Positions 27,374-37,090 of a DNA stretch of 64,000 bases are shown here, one piece after another. Both the position numbers and the translations under genes were made by a program. A model generated the notes under the pieces. The model searched no databases. It was not told the origin of the DNA and worked only from the letters and a program-made list of their open reading frames with translations. This DNA is from BOKV01 sp049289295 (GTDB lineage: Bacteria > Pseudomonadota > Alphaproteobacteria > Rhizobiales > Rhizobiaceae), in contig JBATLL010000102.1 of assembly GCA_049289295.1 (NCBI GenBank), forward strand, positions 1 through 64,000, written 5' to 3'. Every line of letters starts with the position of its first letter. Within the stretch, counting starts at the first letter, position 1.

Positions 27374-28801
27374 ATGGACCAGACCGACCTTTGCTACCTG
27401 ACGGCCAGCGAAGCTGTCGCGCGGTTCAAGGCACGCAAGCTCTCGCCGGTCGAATTGCTGGAAGCGGTGATTGCGCGGGCCGATGCAGTTGAGGGAACCA
27501 TCAACGCGCTGACCTTCAAGCATTATGACGAGGCGATGGATCTGGCCCGCAAGGCAGAGGCACGATATGCCGCTGGTGCCGACACAGGCCCGCTCGAAGG
27601 ACTGCCGGTAGGCATCAAGGATGAAAGCTACATAGCAGGCAAGCCAACCTCCAATGGCTCGCTGATCATGAAGGATTTCATTGCCGAAACCACATCGACC
27701 AACAATCGCCGCATCATGGAAGCCGGCGGCATAGTTCATGCCCGAACGGCAACGCCGGAATTCTCCTGTGCTGCCTATACCTGGTCGCGACTGTGGGGCA
27801 TCACGCGAAACCCCTGGAACCCGCAGTTCACGCCCGGCGGCTCCTCCGGCGGCTCATCTGCTTCGCTAGCCTCTGGCACATCGACCCTGTGCACCGGCTC
27901 AGATATTGGCGGATCGATCCGCATTCCCGCTTCCACCTGCGGCGTTGTCGGCTACAAGCCGCCCTATGGCCGCAACAGCGACGATCCGCCCTTCAATCTC
28001 GATTTCTATTGCCACACCGGTCCCATGGCACGTTCGGTAAGCGATGCCATCCTGTTGCAGAATGTCATATGCGGGCCGGACCCGCTCGACATTGCAAGCC
28101 TGCGGCCCAAGCTCGTTTTGCCAGAAAGTTACGATTCGATCAGGGGATGGAGGATTGCCTATTCCCCGAACCTCGGCTTCTTCGAGATCGACCCGGATGT
28201 CCGCCGCAACACGGAAGCTGCACTCGACGTCTTCCGCTCGCTCGGTGCCACCGTGGAGGAAGTGGACATTGGCTGGAACCTGTCGATGCTGGAAAGCGCC
28301 ATGGATTATCTCGGCCATCTTTTCGGCGGCTATCTTTCCACATTGCTGGCCGAACATGGCGACCAGATGACCACCTATGCGCGCGATTTCGCGCAACGCT
28401 CGCTCGATTCCAGTGCCCAGAAATTCGTCGCGACACTCGGTGCTGCCAACCAGATGTACGCGACGCTCGGCCCACTGCTCGAGCAGTACAATGTCCTCGT
28501 TTGCCCAACGACCGCATTGCCTGCCGTACCGGCGGACTTCGACCAGTCGAAGGACAGCCTGGAAGTAAACGGAAAATCCGTCAGCCCCTTCGTCGGCTGG
28601 GCGATGACCACCCCGTTCAACACGATGAGCCGCTGCCCGGTTCTGGCCCTTCCCTCAGGCTTTGCCAGCAATGGTGTGCCGACGGGCATCCAGATCGTCG
28701 GCCGTACCTATTGCGATGCCGACGTTTTCCAGGCCGGCATGGCCTATGAAAAAGCGCTGGGTGGATGGTTCACGGACAGCCAGTCGCGGCCGACTGTCTG
28801 A
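27374..28801 (+). CDS. Amidase signature family hydrolase
   Basis: A 475-residue amidase with the Ser-cisSer-Lys triad placed as in known members: K82 (VGIKDE), S157 in GGSSGGSSA and S181 in GSDIGGSIRIP. Such enzymes hydrolyse carboxamides to acids and ammonia or amines. GGAGG five bases before ATG 27374 decides the start over the ATG four codons earlier. It is 15 bases downstream of the NylB-like gene in the potABCD operon and converges on the second NylB-like gene. Confidence 0.9.
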   Translation: MDQTDLCYLTASEAVARFKARKLSPVELLEAVIARADAVEGTINALTFKHYDEAMDLARKAEARYAAGADTGPLEGLPVGIKDESYIAGKPTSNGSLIMKDFIAETTSTNNRRIMEAGGIVHARTATPEFSCAAYTWSRLWGITRNPWNPQFTPGGSSGGSSASLASGTSTLCTGSDIGGSIRIPASTCGVVGYKPPYGRNSDDPPFNLDFYCHTGPMARSVSDAILLQNVICGPDPLDIASLRPKLVLPESYDSIRGWRIAYSPNLGFFEIDPDVRRNTEAALDVFRSLGATVEEVDIGWNLSMLESAMDYLGHLFGGYLSTLLAEHGDQMTTYARDFAQRSLDSSAQKFVATLGAANQMYATLGPLLEQYNVLVCPTTALPAVPADFDQSKDSLEVNGKSVSPFVGWAMTTPFNTMSRCPVLALPSGFASNGVPTGIQIVGRTYCDADVFQAGMAYEKALGGWFTDSQSRPTV

Positions 28802-28843
28802 CATTCCTGGCTGAGCCAAACCCGTGCCGCGCTGGCCGCGTGA

Positions 28844-30007
28844 TCATTCGCTCCGCGAAACGGCGCGCAGCATCGCGGTAATTGCCTGGTCAAGCGGATC
28901 ATTGGTTGGTTCAGGCTGGCAGGACTGCTTGGCGATGACCGTTTCGCTCTGTGGATCAACCCATATCCACTGGCCATGAATTCCAATGGCTGCCAACTCG
29001 CCCTTGCCGGTCTCGTACCAGTAGCTGCGGTACGACCCGCCCGGAAAATGCGCTGCCTGATCCCCTTCGCTCCAGATCGCCCGATTGCCACCTTTCCAAA
29101 GGTCGCGAATCCAGTCCGCCGGAACCACGCCCGCACCATCCAGCCTTACCAGTTCGCCGACGCGGGCCATGTCACGCGCGGTAACGCTGATGCCACCGGC
29201 AGCGCGCGCCACCCCCTCGCGATCCACCGTGACGAAGGCATCGCTGTGCGCGCCCATCGGTTTCCACAACAACTCCTGCAGCAGTTCGTGCAGTCGTGCG
29301 CCGCCCGCGCGTTCCAGAACCATGCCACACATGTCCGTGTTCGGTGATCGATAGGCGTGGACCTCACCATGCCCGACTGGCCCCTTGCCCAGTGAACACA
29401 GGAACCCTCCCAGACCCTGTGGCTGGCTGCCCGGCACCTGCGGGTTCCAGCCGGTGGCGCGCCTGTAGGCATCGAACTTGCCGGTCTTGTCGAGATAGTC
29501 CTCGTTGAAATCCAGACTGATCTGCATGTCGAGCAGGTTGCGCAAGCTCGCATCGCCATAGGCCGAACCGGCCGCCTCGGGCAGATATCTGGTAACACGA
29601 TCATCGGGATCGATTGCACCCTGCCCGACCAGTATTCCCGCCAGGAGCCCGGTCAGCGACTTGGAGATGGAGTAGATGATATGCGGCTTGGCCGCATCGG
29701 TCGTCGGCGAATACCATTCGAAGATGATTTCACCCCGCCGCATGACGATCATGGAATCCGTGTGCGTCTGCTGCAGGAATTGCCCCAGCTCGCAGCGACC
29801 CTGGCCGGGTGCTTCGACCATGAGATGGGCGAAATGATCTGCCCCACCCGGCGCGCCCTCGTTTCCACCGGTTCCATGAATGACGGCAGACGGCACCAGT
29901 TCATTCACGTTCTGGAAGGACCAGGCCGAGTAAGGCGTTTCGCGCCAGTTACCGAGATGGACATCCTTGCGCATCAGGCCAGTAGGAAAGCGGACTTCCG
30001 GTTTCAT
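28844..30007 (-). CDS. Beta-lactamase-fold serine hydrolase (NylB-like), copy 2
   Basis: A 387-residue paralogue of the hydrolase at 26135, with SxxK at S113-K116 (SISKS) and the tyrosine Y219 (AYRSPNTDM). Both copies share an N-terminal segment with W.F..V..L.P and the TDGF/TDSM strand before the catalytic serine. No signal peptide is seen. It overlaps the end of aguB by 4 bases (ATGA), so it is translated with polyamine-degrading enzymes. Function beyond hydrolase is not known. Confidence 0.78.
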   Translation of the reverse strand: MKPEVRFPTGLMRKDVHLGNWRETPYSAWSFQNVNELVPSAVIHGTGGNEGAPGGADHFAHLMVEAPGQGRCELGQFLQQTHTDSMIVMRRGEIIFEWYSPTTDAAKPHIIYSISKSLTGLLAGILVGQGAIDPDDRVTRYLPEAAGSAYGDASLRNLLDMQISLDFNEDYLDKTGKFDAYRRATGWNPQVPGSQPQGLGGFLCSLGKGPVGHGEVHAYRSPNTDMCGMVLERAGGARLHELLQELLWKPMGAHSDAFVTVDREGVARAAGGISVTARDMARVGELVRLDGAGVVPADWIRDLWKGGNRAIWSEGDQAAHFPGGSYRSYWYETGKGELAAIGIHGQWIWVDPQSETVIAKQSCQPEPTNDPLDQAITAMLRAVSRSE

Positions 30008-30885
30008 GACATTCCTCCGTCAGCTGTCGCCAGCACATCATACAGATCGGTTCGTCGATCCCTGAACAGGCCCCAGAAGGCGCGCTGATCGGCCATCACC
30101 TTCCGGTCGAACCGGGCCACAAGCACGGCTTCGCCGTCCCTGTCTGCCGACGCAACAATCTGGCCATCGGGTCCGGCAATGAAAGAATTGCCGTAAAAGC
30201 TCTGCGTCACACCGGACAATGTTTGTGTGCCTGTGCGGTTTGCTGCCGCTACGGGCACCATGTTCGACGCGGCATGACCCTGCTGGGCCGTGCGCCATTG
30301 TTTCGATGAGTCAATATCCGGCTGGCTTGGTTCCGAGCCGATTGCTGTTGGATAGAGCAGAAACTCCGCTCCTTGCAGCACCATCGCACGCGCAGCCTCC
30401 GGAAACCATTGATCCCAGCAGATGCCGCAGCCGATCTTGCCGAAACGGGTCTGCCAGACCTTGAAGCCGGTATCGCCGGGATGAAAATAGAACTTCTCGC
30501 TGTAGCCGGGACCGTCAGGAATGTGGGACTTGCGGTAAAGCCCCATTATTGCGCCCTGGTCATCGACCATCGCCAGGCTGTTGTAGAATGCCTGGTTGCG
30601 CCGCTCAAAAAACGAAACCGGAATGACCACGCCCAGTTCGCGGGCAAGCGCGCGCATCGCCCCGACCGCCGGGTCTTCTTCCAGCGTGTGGGCGCGGGCA
30701 AAATGAACCGGGTTTTCCTCAAGGCAGAAATAGAGCCCGCTGAAAAGCTCCTGCACCAGCACGATGTTGGCACCTTGCGCTGCCGCCTGCCTGACCAGCC
30801 GCTCAGCCGTGGCGATGTTTTCCTGCGGATCATCGCTGCAGGTAAACTGCACCACGCCCAGGACGGTTTGGTTTTCGCTGCTCAT
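30004..30885 (-). CDS. aguB: N-carbamoylputrescine amidase
   Basis: A 293-residue nitrilase-superfamily enzyme, the size of AguB. It hydrolyses N-carbamoylputrescine to putrescine, CO2 and ammonia in the agmatine pathway. The catalytic triad is E46 (LVQELF), K119 (YRKSHIPDGPGY) and C156 (GICWDQWFPEAAR); the last two segments are typical of AguB rather than other nitrilases. The start codon directly abuts the stop of the acetylpolyamine amidohydrolase. No agmatine deiminase (aguA) is in the window. Confidence 0.9.
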   Translation of the reverse strand: MSSENQTVLGVVQFTCSDDPQENIATAERLVRQAAAQGANIVLVQELFSGLYFCLEENPVHFARAHTLEEDPAVGAMRALARELGVVIPVSFFERRNQAFYNSLAMVDDQGAIMGLYRKSHIPDGPGYSEKFYFHPGDTGFKVWQTRFGKIGCGICWDQWFPEAARAMVLQGAEFLLYPTAIGSEPSQPDIDSSKQWRTAQQGHAASNMVPVAAANRTGTQTLSGVTQSFYGNSFIAGPDGQIVASADRDGEAVLVARFDRKVMADQRAFWGLFRDRRTDLYDVLATADGGMS

Positions 30886-31920
30886 CTATTTCCTGTTTTC
30901 AAAGCCGGCCAGCACGCCAACCGCATTGACCGCGATTTCGGCAACCGCATACCCGCCTTCCATCACGAAGAGCGTTGGCAGGCCGAGTTTGGCGATGCGC
31001 GCTCCGATCCTGGGATAGTGCGCGCTCTTGAGCTTGAACCTGCTGATCGGGTCCTTTTCGAACGTGTCGACACCCAGTGACACGACCACCACATCCGGCT
31101 TGTAGGCTGCCAGCTTGCGGCACCCATCCTCGAGCGCCTCGTTCCATGTTTCCCAACTGGTACCGAAGGGCATGGGATAGTTGATATTGTATCCCTCGCC
31201 CGGCCCCGCGCCGCGCTCGTCCGCATTGCCCAGGAAATAGGGATATTCCTGACGCGGATCGGCATGCAGGTTAATCACCTGAACGTCGCGGCGCTCATAG
31301 AATATCTGCTGCGTGCCATTGCCATGGTGATAATCAACATCGAGGATCGAAACCCGCTTGGCACCCTTGTCGAGGAAATATTGGGCGGCAACGGAAGCAT
31401 TGTTGATGTAGCAATAGCCACCCATGAAGCCCGCTCCCGCATGGTGTCCCGGCGGTCGGCAAAGCGCGAATGCAGTGCGTTCGCTGCCCTGCACAAGCGA
31501 CGCCGCGGTAAGGGCTGTATCATGCGAGGACTTGATCGCTTCCCAGGTGCCCGCCACAAAGCCGACGCCTGCATCAAACGAGTAATAGCCCAACTGACCA
31601 TCGATGAATTCCGGTATCACGTCCCCACGCAGGCCGCGTGTGGGCCATGTGAAGGGCAAGGCCGTGCCGGAGCGCCCTTCCGCCGTCCATCGATCCCAGA
31701 CCGTTGGCAGAAAATCGAGATAGTCCTGCTTGTGCACCTTCGCCGCCGTCGCAAGCGTATGCTTCTTGGGCTTGAGCACGGGACCCAGCGAGAGCTCGCG
31801 AACACGCGCGATGATGTATTCCGCACGCTCCGGTTTCTCGAAGGCGGGAACGATAGCCCCCGCGATCAGTTCCACCTGTCCGCTATGCCCCTTGTGCTTT
31901 TCGGAAAATACGGTCTTCAC
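30886..31920 (-). CDS. aphA: Acetylpolyamine amidohydrolase (class II HDAC-like)
   Basis: A 344-residue zinc deacetylase, collinear with the Mycoplana acetylpolyamine amidohydrolase as I remember it (341 residues). The charge-relay histidines are H159-H160 (RPPGHHAG), the zinc ligands D196, H198 (DVDYHHG) and D285 (SLGVDTFEKDP), and the catalytic tyrosine Y324 (EGGY). It deacetylates N-acetylputrescine and related amines in the cytoplasm. GTG 31920 with GAGGGG upstream is the start. It is first in a three-gene operon with aguB and the NylB-like hydrolase. Confidence 0.88.
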   Translation of the reverse strand: MKTVFSEKHKGHSGQVELIAGAIVPAFEKPERAEYIIARVRELSLGPVLKPKKHTLATAAKVHKQDYLDFLPTVWDRWTAEGRSGTALPFTWPTRGLRGDVIPEFIDGQLGYYSFDAGVGFVAGTWEAIKSSHDTALTAASLVQGSERTAFALCRPPGHHAGAGFMGGYCYINNASVAAQYFLDKGAKRVSILDVDYHHGNGTQQIFYERRDVQVINLHADPRQEYPYFLGNADERGAGPGEGYNINYPMPFGTSWETWNEALEDGCRKLAAYKPDVVVVSLGVDTFEKDPISRFKLKSAHYPRIGARIAKLGLPTLFVMEGGYAVAEIAVNAVGVLAGFENRK

Positions 31921-32031
31921 GCTGCCCCCTCATGAAATGCTTTGCGACATGCCAGCTTCGCAGGATGGCGAGATGCAGGGAAGCCGTCAATCCTGCCGCG
32001 CGAATGAGGTGGCGTAAAGAAGTCCGGTGCC

Positions 32032-32571
32032 TCAGTCTTCAACCGCCCTTTCCAGCCAGCGCCAGAAATAGGCCGCCTGCCCTTCTTCGACATGGATGAG
32101 CGCGGTCTGCTTGTCCCTGCGCACTAGCAGGACCGGAATTCCGGCAAATGAGATCGCCGCCGAAGGGCTGCCAGCAGCAATCCTCGCGCTGGACGACTGT
32201 GCGATGAGATCGCCAATCTGGTCGCCGCCAATCTCGAACGCCATCCATCCATCGCTGGCAAGCGACACGGCAAAGCCCTTCCCGTTCCAGCCTGCTTCGA
32301 ACTTCGGCAGGTGGCTGATGACGATCAGCGCCCGGTCCGTGGCAATGCGGATCATCAGATCACCATCACCACCATTATCCCACAGGCCGCAATTCACCGC
32401 CTTTGGCGCAAGGGCGCGCTGCGCGGCCTTCAGATCGCCACTGACAAGCAGCCGATGCAGGCCGCTAACCGGAGCAGCAGTCCAGCCCGCTCCACCAATC
32501 CTTGCCTTGCGCCATTCGGGAAGCGGCGTCCACTTGCGCGATGAATCGTGACTGGAAACGAAATCAGGCAT
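32032..32571 (-). CDS. soxG: Sarcosine oxidase, gamma subunit
   Basis: A 179-residue subunit of heterotetrameric sarcosine oxidase, with the GcvT-like small domain seen in SoxG. The start at 32571 is set by GGAGG eight bases upstream and an 8-base overlap with the end of soxA. The longer frame upstream would be inside soxA. Last gene of soxBDAG. This is the sarcosine oxidase sox, not the thiosulfate-oxidising Sox system. Confidence 0.85.
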   Translation of the reverse strand: MPDFVSSHDSSRKWTPLPEWRKARIGGAGWTAAPVSGLHRLLVSGDLKAAQRALAPKAVNCGLWDNGGDGDLMIRIATDRALIVISHLPKFEAGWNGKGFAVSLASDGWMAFEIGGDQIGDLIAQSSSARIAAGSPSAAISFAGIPVLLVRRDKQTALIHVEEGQAAYFWRWLERAVED

Positions 32572-35407
32572 TGAGCCGTCCTCCAGCAGGATCGAACACG
32601 CAAGCCGGGATGATCCTTGCGCGTCGGTTGGCACCCAGATGATAGAGAACGATCTCTTCGCCCATACGCTCCATCCCACGCTCGATCAGGGCCAGCGCAA
32701 CAGGGCGGCCAAGAGTTGGTGAATCGTAGCTCGAAGTCACGAAGCCAATCGAGCGATGCCCTTCATTACCGCTTTCAAGGCCATGCGCGCCTGTAGGCAG
32801 TTGCAGCCCGCCATCACACGCTTCAAGCCCCACCGCCTGCTGACGATCGACCCGGCGCGCATTGTCTGTAAACAGCGATCGTCTTCCGGCATATTCGTCC
32901 TGCCGCTTGTCGCGCGGACCTGTCATGCCCAGATCATGCGGCATGGTTGTTCCATCCGTATCCTTGCCTGCGATGATGTAGCCCTTCTCCGCACGCAGAA
33001 GAAGCAACGCTTCCGATCCCATCGGCGCGCCGCCGAATGCCCTTGCTGTGCTGAGCATCGCCTTGAAGAGCGCAGCGCTTTGTGATTTGCCGACGGATAC
33101 TTCGTAGGACCGGTCACCAGTAAAACTCACACGCGCAAGGCGCGCTGCACCACCCTGGAACTGACCATCCGCAAATGCCATGTGCGGCAGTTTCTCATCG
33201 GAAAGATCAACACCAAGCCCGAGCTTCGCGACAATCTCGCGCGAGCGCGGCCCACTGACCGTCAAGGTCGCCCATTGCGGTGTCGAATTGTGCACGAACA
33301 CCTGCGACTGGTCGAACCGGTCCTGCCGGAATTCCTCCAGCCGGGAAACGACACCGGCCACATGGCCTGACGAACAGGAAACGACATAATGATTGTCGGA
33401 CACCTTGCTCACCACGCCATCATCATAGATCACGCCACCCTCGGTGAGCATGAAGGCATAGCGGATGCGGCCCGGCTTCAGCGTGGAAATCCTCTGGTAG
33501 AAATTGAAGTCGAGCAGAGCGCCTGCCTGCGGCCCCATCACTTCGATCTTGCCGAGCGGCGAGCCATCGAGAATGCCGGCGCATTCGCGTGCCATGCGCG
33601 CCTCGCGTGCGATGGCTTCGGCTGCGTCACCTTTTCCATACCATGCCGGGCGCAGCCATCCGCCATATTCGCGAAACACTGCTCCAGCCTTCCTGTGCTC
33701 GTTCTCCAGCGTCAGCCTGCGCACCGGATTGTAGAGTTCGCCACGCCTCTTGCCCGCAAGCACCGTGAATGGCACCGGCACGAAAGGCGGACGATAGGTC
33801 GTTGTTCCCGTTTCCTCGATGCTCCTGCCGGTGATTGCCGCCATCGCGGCAAGCCCGTTCATGTTCGATGTCTTGCCCTGGTCGGTTGCCATGCCAAGTG
33901 TGGTGTAACGCTTGAGATGCTCGACGGAGCGGAAGCTCTCGCGCGCCGCCAGCTCGACATCCTTCAACGTCACATCATTCTGGAAGTCGATCCATTGCCG
34001 TCCCTTGTTGGCGGGATCAGGCCAGCTTGGCTCAAGCATGTATCTGCTGCGCGCCGCGCCGGTGCCTGGCGGCTTGCCCTTGCCACCACCCGCCGCATGC
34101 CCCTGTTTGACAACTTCGCCAAGATCGAAGGTACCGTTGGCAGCACCTGCGCTCAGGATTTCGCTGCTGCCCGCCTTCGGCACAAAGGCCGCGATCGCCT
34201 CATCATAGACAAGCCGCCCCCTTGCCTGGCAATGCAGGTGAACACTCGGCGTGAAACCGCCCGACACAAGCAGGCAATCGGCAGGAATGCGCTTGCCCGC
34301 TACCGTAACCGCTTCAACGCCCCTGGCACCATGCACCGCCTCGATCCGCGCCGACGACAGGATCTGCAGCCGCCCGTCGCCCTTCGAAATGCCGCGCGTG
34401 TCGGCGATGGCAACTTCTGCACCGGCATCAGCCAGCGCCTCGCCTGCCGCGTGTCCGGCGCTGTTGTTGGTCACTATGACGATGCGCTCGCCTACCAGAA
34501 CGCCGTGCAGGGCCAGATACTGGAGTGCAGCATCCGCCGACATCACGCCAGGTCGATCATTGTCAGGAAACACCAGCGGGCGCTCGATGGCACCCGATGC
34601 AAGCACGATCCTTTCTGGCCGCACCTGCCAAAGGCGATCCGGCTTGCCGTCGCGCCGTTGCCACACCGTCACCAGCCCATGATCGAAGACGCCATAGGCC
34701 GTCGCTGACGAAAGAACGACATGGCCCTGCCCGGCGAGATCAGCGGCAACGCCCCTCGCCCATTCGCGCCCTGGCTTGCCAGCAATTTCACCGCCCTGCC
34801 ACAGGAGCGTGCCGCCCGGCTCATTCCGGTCATCGACCAGCATGACGCTCTTCGAAGAAGCCGCAGCAGCAGCAGCCGCGCCAAGCCCGGCTGGCCCCGC
34901 ACCGATGACCAGCACGTCGCAGGTATGGTTTCGCACGACACCATCCGCTGGCGGTGCATATTCAGTGTCGATGCGTCCGAGCCCGGCCATGGCGCGGATG
35001 CGCGGTTCGAACACATGCCAGTCGGGAAGCATGAAGGTCTTGTAGTAGAAACCCGCTGGAATGAAGCGCGCCAGGCGATCGAGGATTGCCGCCCTGTCGG
35101 TCGAAACGCCTGGCGAAGCATTGACCGGCAGAACGCGCATGCCTTCCGTCAGCCGCGTCACGCTTGCCCGGCAATTGGGCTCGTGGCGTCCATCGACCTG
35201 GACATCGACAATCGCGTTCGGCTCCTCCTGCCATCCACCCCAGATGCCGCGCGCACGATGATATTTGAAGCTGCGCCCCGTTATCCGCACACCATTGGCC
35301 AGCAGTGCCGAGGCAATCGTATCGCCCTCGATCCCCTCAAGGGCCATTCCCTCAAAGGTGAAGCTGATCGGCTTTCCACCGGTGAAAGTGCCAATCCGCC
35401 TGCTCAT
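32564..35407 (-). CDS. soxA: Sarcosine oxidase, alpha subunit
   Basis: A 947-residue subunit, the normal size. In order: an N-terminal ferredoxin-like 2Fe-2S-fold domain without its full cysteine set (ALEGIEGDTIASALLANGVRI), an NAD-binding domain (CDVLVIGAGPAGLGAAAAAAA), and a C-terminal GcvT-like tetrahydrofolate domain. The enzyme oxidises sarcosine to glycine and passes the methyl group as 5,10-methylene-THF. It overlaps soxD by 4 bases. Together with DmdA and the MttB-like protein it feeds one-carbon units to the folate pool. Confidence 0.93.
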   Translation of the reverse strand: MSRRIGTFTGGKPISFTFEGMALEGIEGDTIASALLANGVRITGRSFKYHRARGIWGGWQEEPNAIVDVQVDGRHEPNCRASVTRLTEGMRVLPVNASPGVSTDRAAILDRLARFIPAGFYYKTFMLPDWHVFEPRIRAMAGLGRIDTEYAPPADGVVRNHTCDVLVIGAGPAGLGAAAAAAASSKSVMLVDDRNEPGGTLLWQGGEIAGKPGREWARGVAADLAGQGHVVLSSATAYGVFDHGLVTVWQRRDGKPDRLWQVRPERIVLASGAIERPLVFPDNDRPGVMSADAALQYLALHGVLVGERIVIVTNNSAGHAAGEALADAGAEVAIADTRGISKGDGRLQILSSARIEAVHGARGVEAVTVAGKRIPADCLLVSGGFTPSVHLHCQARGRLVYDEAIAAFVPKAGSSEILSAGAANGTFDLGEVVKQGHAAGGGKGKPPGTGAARSRYMLEPSWPDPANKGRQWIDFQNDVTLKDVELAARESFRSVEHLKRYTTLGMATDQGKTSNMNGLAAMAAITGRSIEETGTTTYRPPFVPVPFTVLAGKRRGELYNPVRRLTLENEHRKAGAVFREYGGWLRPAWYGKGDAAEAIAREARMARECAGILDGSPLGKIEVMGPQAGALLDFNFYQRISTLKPGRIRYAFMLTEGGVIYDDGVVSKVSDNHYVVSCSSGHVAGVVSRLEEFRQDRFDQSQVFVHNSTPQWATLTVSGPRSREIVAKLGLGVDLSDEKLPHMAFADGQFQGGAARLARVSFTGDRSYEVSVGKSQSAALFKAMLSTARAFGGAPMGSEALLLLRAEKGYIIAGKDTDGTTMPHDLGMTGPRDKRQDEYAGRRSLFTDNARRVDRQQAVGLEACDGGLQLPTGAHGLESGNEGHRSIGFVTSSYDSPTLGRPVALALIERGMERMGEEIVLYHLGANRRARIIPACVFDPAGGRLNA

Positions 35408-35670
35408 TTGACACCTCGGCGCAGGGATTTCGCGCGGACCACATCAAGTGAAACCGTGTCACGCTCCATCATGAAAAACTCGCCACAAGTGTCATGCACC
35501 CAGATTTCACGGGTGGCACCGCGTGGGTTGTCCTTGCCATACAGATAATGCGCCCACTGCTCGGCGCTGACATCGGGTGCTGGTTCGGGACGTTCCTTTC
35601 CAGCCTCCGCTGCAAAGTGGAATTCCGTTTCGTCTCGGGGTCCGCAGAATGGGCAGGAAAACAGCTGCAT
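35404..35670 (-). CDS. soxD: Sarcosine oxidase, delta subunit
   Basis: An 88-residue zinc-binding subunit. Zinc ligands are visible as C6 and C9 (CPFC) and H59 and C62 (HDTC), and the conserved segment EQWAHYLYGKDNPRG is present. It is 7 bases after soxB and overlaps soxA (ATGA). Confidence 0.93.
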   Translation of the reverse strand: MQLFSCPFCGPRDETEFHFAAEAGKERPEPAPDVSAEQWAHYLYGKDNPRGATREIWVHDTCGEFFMMERDTVSLDVVRAKSLRRGVK

Positions 35671-35677
35671 GGAAATC

Positions 35678-36934
35678 CTAATGTGCTATGCCGGAACCGG
35701 CTGCCTCGTCGATGAGCATGCCGCTTGCGAAACGTTCCAGATCGAATGGTCTTGAAATGGCGTGGTGTTCGCCGGTCGCCATCAGATGCGCGAGCAGCCA
35801 GCCTCCTGCGGGAATGGATTTGAAGCCACCCGTACCCCAGCCGCAATTGAGGTAAAGGCCTGGCACGGGCGATGGGCCGATGATCGGTGAGGAATCGGGC
35901 ACGACATCGACATTGCCAGCCCACTGGCGCATCAGCTTCAACTGGCCGAAGGCGGGAAACATTTCCAGCATGCCCGCAATGACGTGGCGATGCTGGGGCG
36001 GGTTCCCGCGCTGTGCGTAGGATGGCACCCGGTCGATCCCGCCGCCAATGACAAGTTCACCCTTGTCTGACTGGAACATGTAGGTCCCCGTACCGAGATA
36101 GAGAACGACAGTATCCAGGCAAGGCTTCACCGGTTCCGACACGATTGCCTGCAGCGAATAGGACTGGATCGGCAGCGTGAAGCCGGCCATTTTCGCCATG
36201 ACACTGGACTGGCCAGCCGTCGCGAGGCCGACCGCATCCGCCCTGATCTCGCCGAGGCTGGTCTGGACACCGACACACCGCCCCTTCTTCACGATGAAAC
36301 CCGTCACCTCGCAATTCTCGATAATGTCTACGCCAGCCCGGTCAGCCGCCCGCGCATAGCCCCAGGCGACCGCATCATGGCGCGCGACGCCTGCCCGTCC
36401 CTGCCACGTACCGCCGAAAACGGGATAGCGTGCCTGGTCGGAGCGGTTCAGAAGCGGCGCCTTGGCGAATACGCCAGCAGCGTCTAGCAATTCCGCATCC
36501 GTTCCATTGATCTGCATCGCATTGACAATACGGGCCGCTATCTCCATTTCGCCTTCGGAATGGGAAACCGTTACGACACCGCGCTGGGACAGCATGATGT
36601 TGTAGTTGAGCTCGCGCGAAAGCCCCTCATAAAGCCTGAGTGAGAAATCATAGAGCGCCACGCTTTGCGGATAGAAATAGTTCGACCGGATCGTGGTCGT
36701 GTTCCGGCCTGTATTGCCACCGCCAATCCAGCCTTTTTCGATGACCGCAATCCGGTGAACGCCGTGGTTCTTGGCAAGATAATGCGCAGTAGCCAGACCA
36801 TGCCCGCCGCCGCCAACGATCACCGCGTCATAGCGAGCCTCAGGGCTGGCCTTGCGCCAGACTGGTTCCCAACCCTTGTGGCCGTTCAAGCCCTCGCGAA
36901 AGAGGCTGAAGGCTGAATAATGCTTGCTTCCCAT
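35678..36934 (-). CDS. soxB: Sarcosine oxidase, beta subunit
   Basis: A 418-residue FAD oxidoreductase of the DAO family, with covalent-flavin-type SoxB features: YDAVIVGGGGHGLATAHYLAK and the typical N-terminus HYSAFSLFREGLNGHKGWEPVWR. The start at 36934 has GGAG five bases upstream and matches the usual SoxB N-terminus; the GTG at 37051 would add an unsupported 39 residues. The beta subunit carries out the oxidation of sarcosine to the imine, with reduction of oxygen. It is 156 bases downstream of the MttB-like gene on the same strand. Confidence 0.9.
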   Translation of the reverse strand: MGSKHYSAFSLFREGLNGHKGWEPVWRKASPEARYDAVIVGGGGHGLATAHYLAKNHGVHRIAVIEKGWIGGGNTGRNTTTIRSNYFYPQSVALYDFSLRLYEGLSRELNYNIMLSQRGVVTVSHSEGEMEIAARIVNAMQINGTDAELLDAAGVFAKAPLLNRSDQARYPVFGGTWQGRAGVARHDAVAWGYARAADRAGVDIIENCEVTGFIVKKGRCVGVQTSLGEIRADAVGLATAGQSSVMAKMAGFTLPIQSYSLQAIVSEPVKPCLDTVVLYLGTGTYMFQSDKGELVIGGGIDRVPSYAQRGNPPQHRHVIAGMLEMFPAFGQLKLMRQWAGNVDVVPDSSPIIGPSPVPGLYLNCGWGTGGFKSIPAGGWLLAHLMATGEHHAISRPFDLERFASGMLIDEAAGSGIAH

Positions 36935-37090
36935 TCGGGCTCCGCAACTGCCTGTGCTGTCGAACGGTGAAGTGCCCCCGTTCATTCCATCAATCTGAAC
37001 GCGCGAGATGAAATTTGCCAGCGCTATTGCGGCGCAAAATTCCCGGATCACGCCAATCCCGCGGTCTGGATCCCACGCATCATCACGAGA

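Noticed and set aside
33389..34708. 439-codon open frame on the + strand
   Set aside because: It mirrors soxA on the other strand and has a composition rich in His, Arg and Cys, typical of a shadow frame.
32032..36934. Possible thiosulfate-oxidising Sox system
   Set aside because: The genes are soxB, soxD, soxA and soxG of sarcosine oxidase; the shared symbols are unrelated to SoxXYZABCD.
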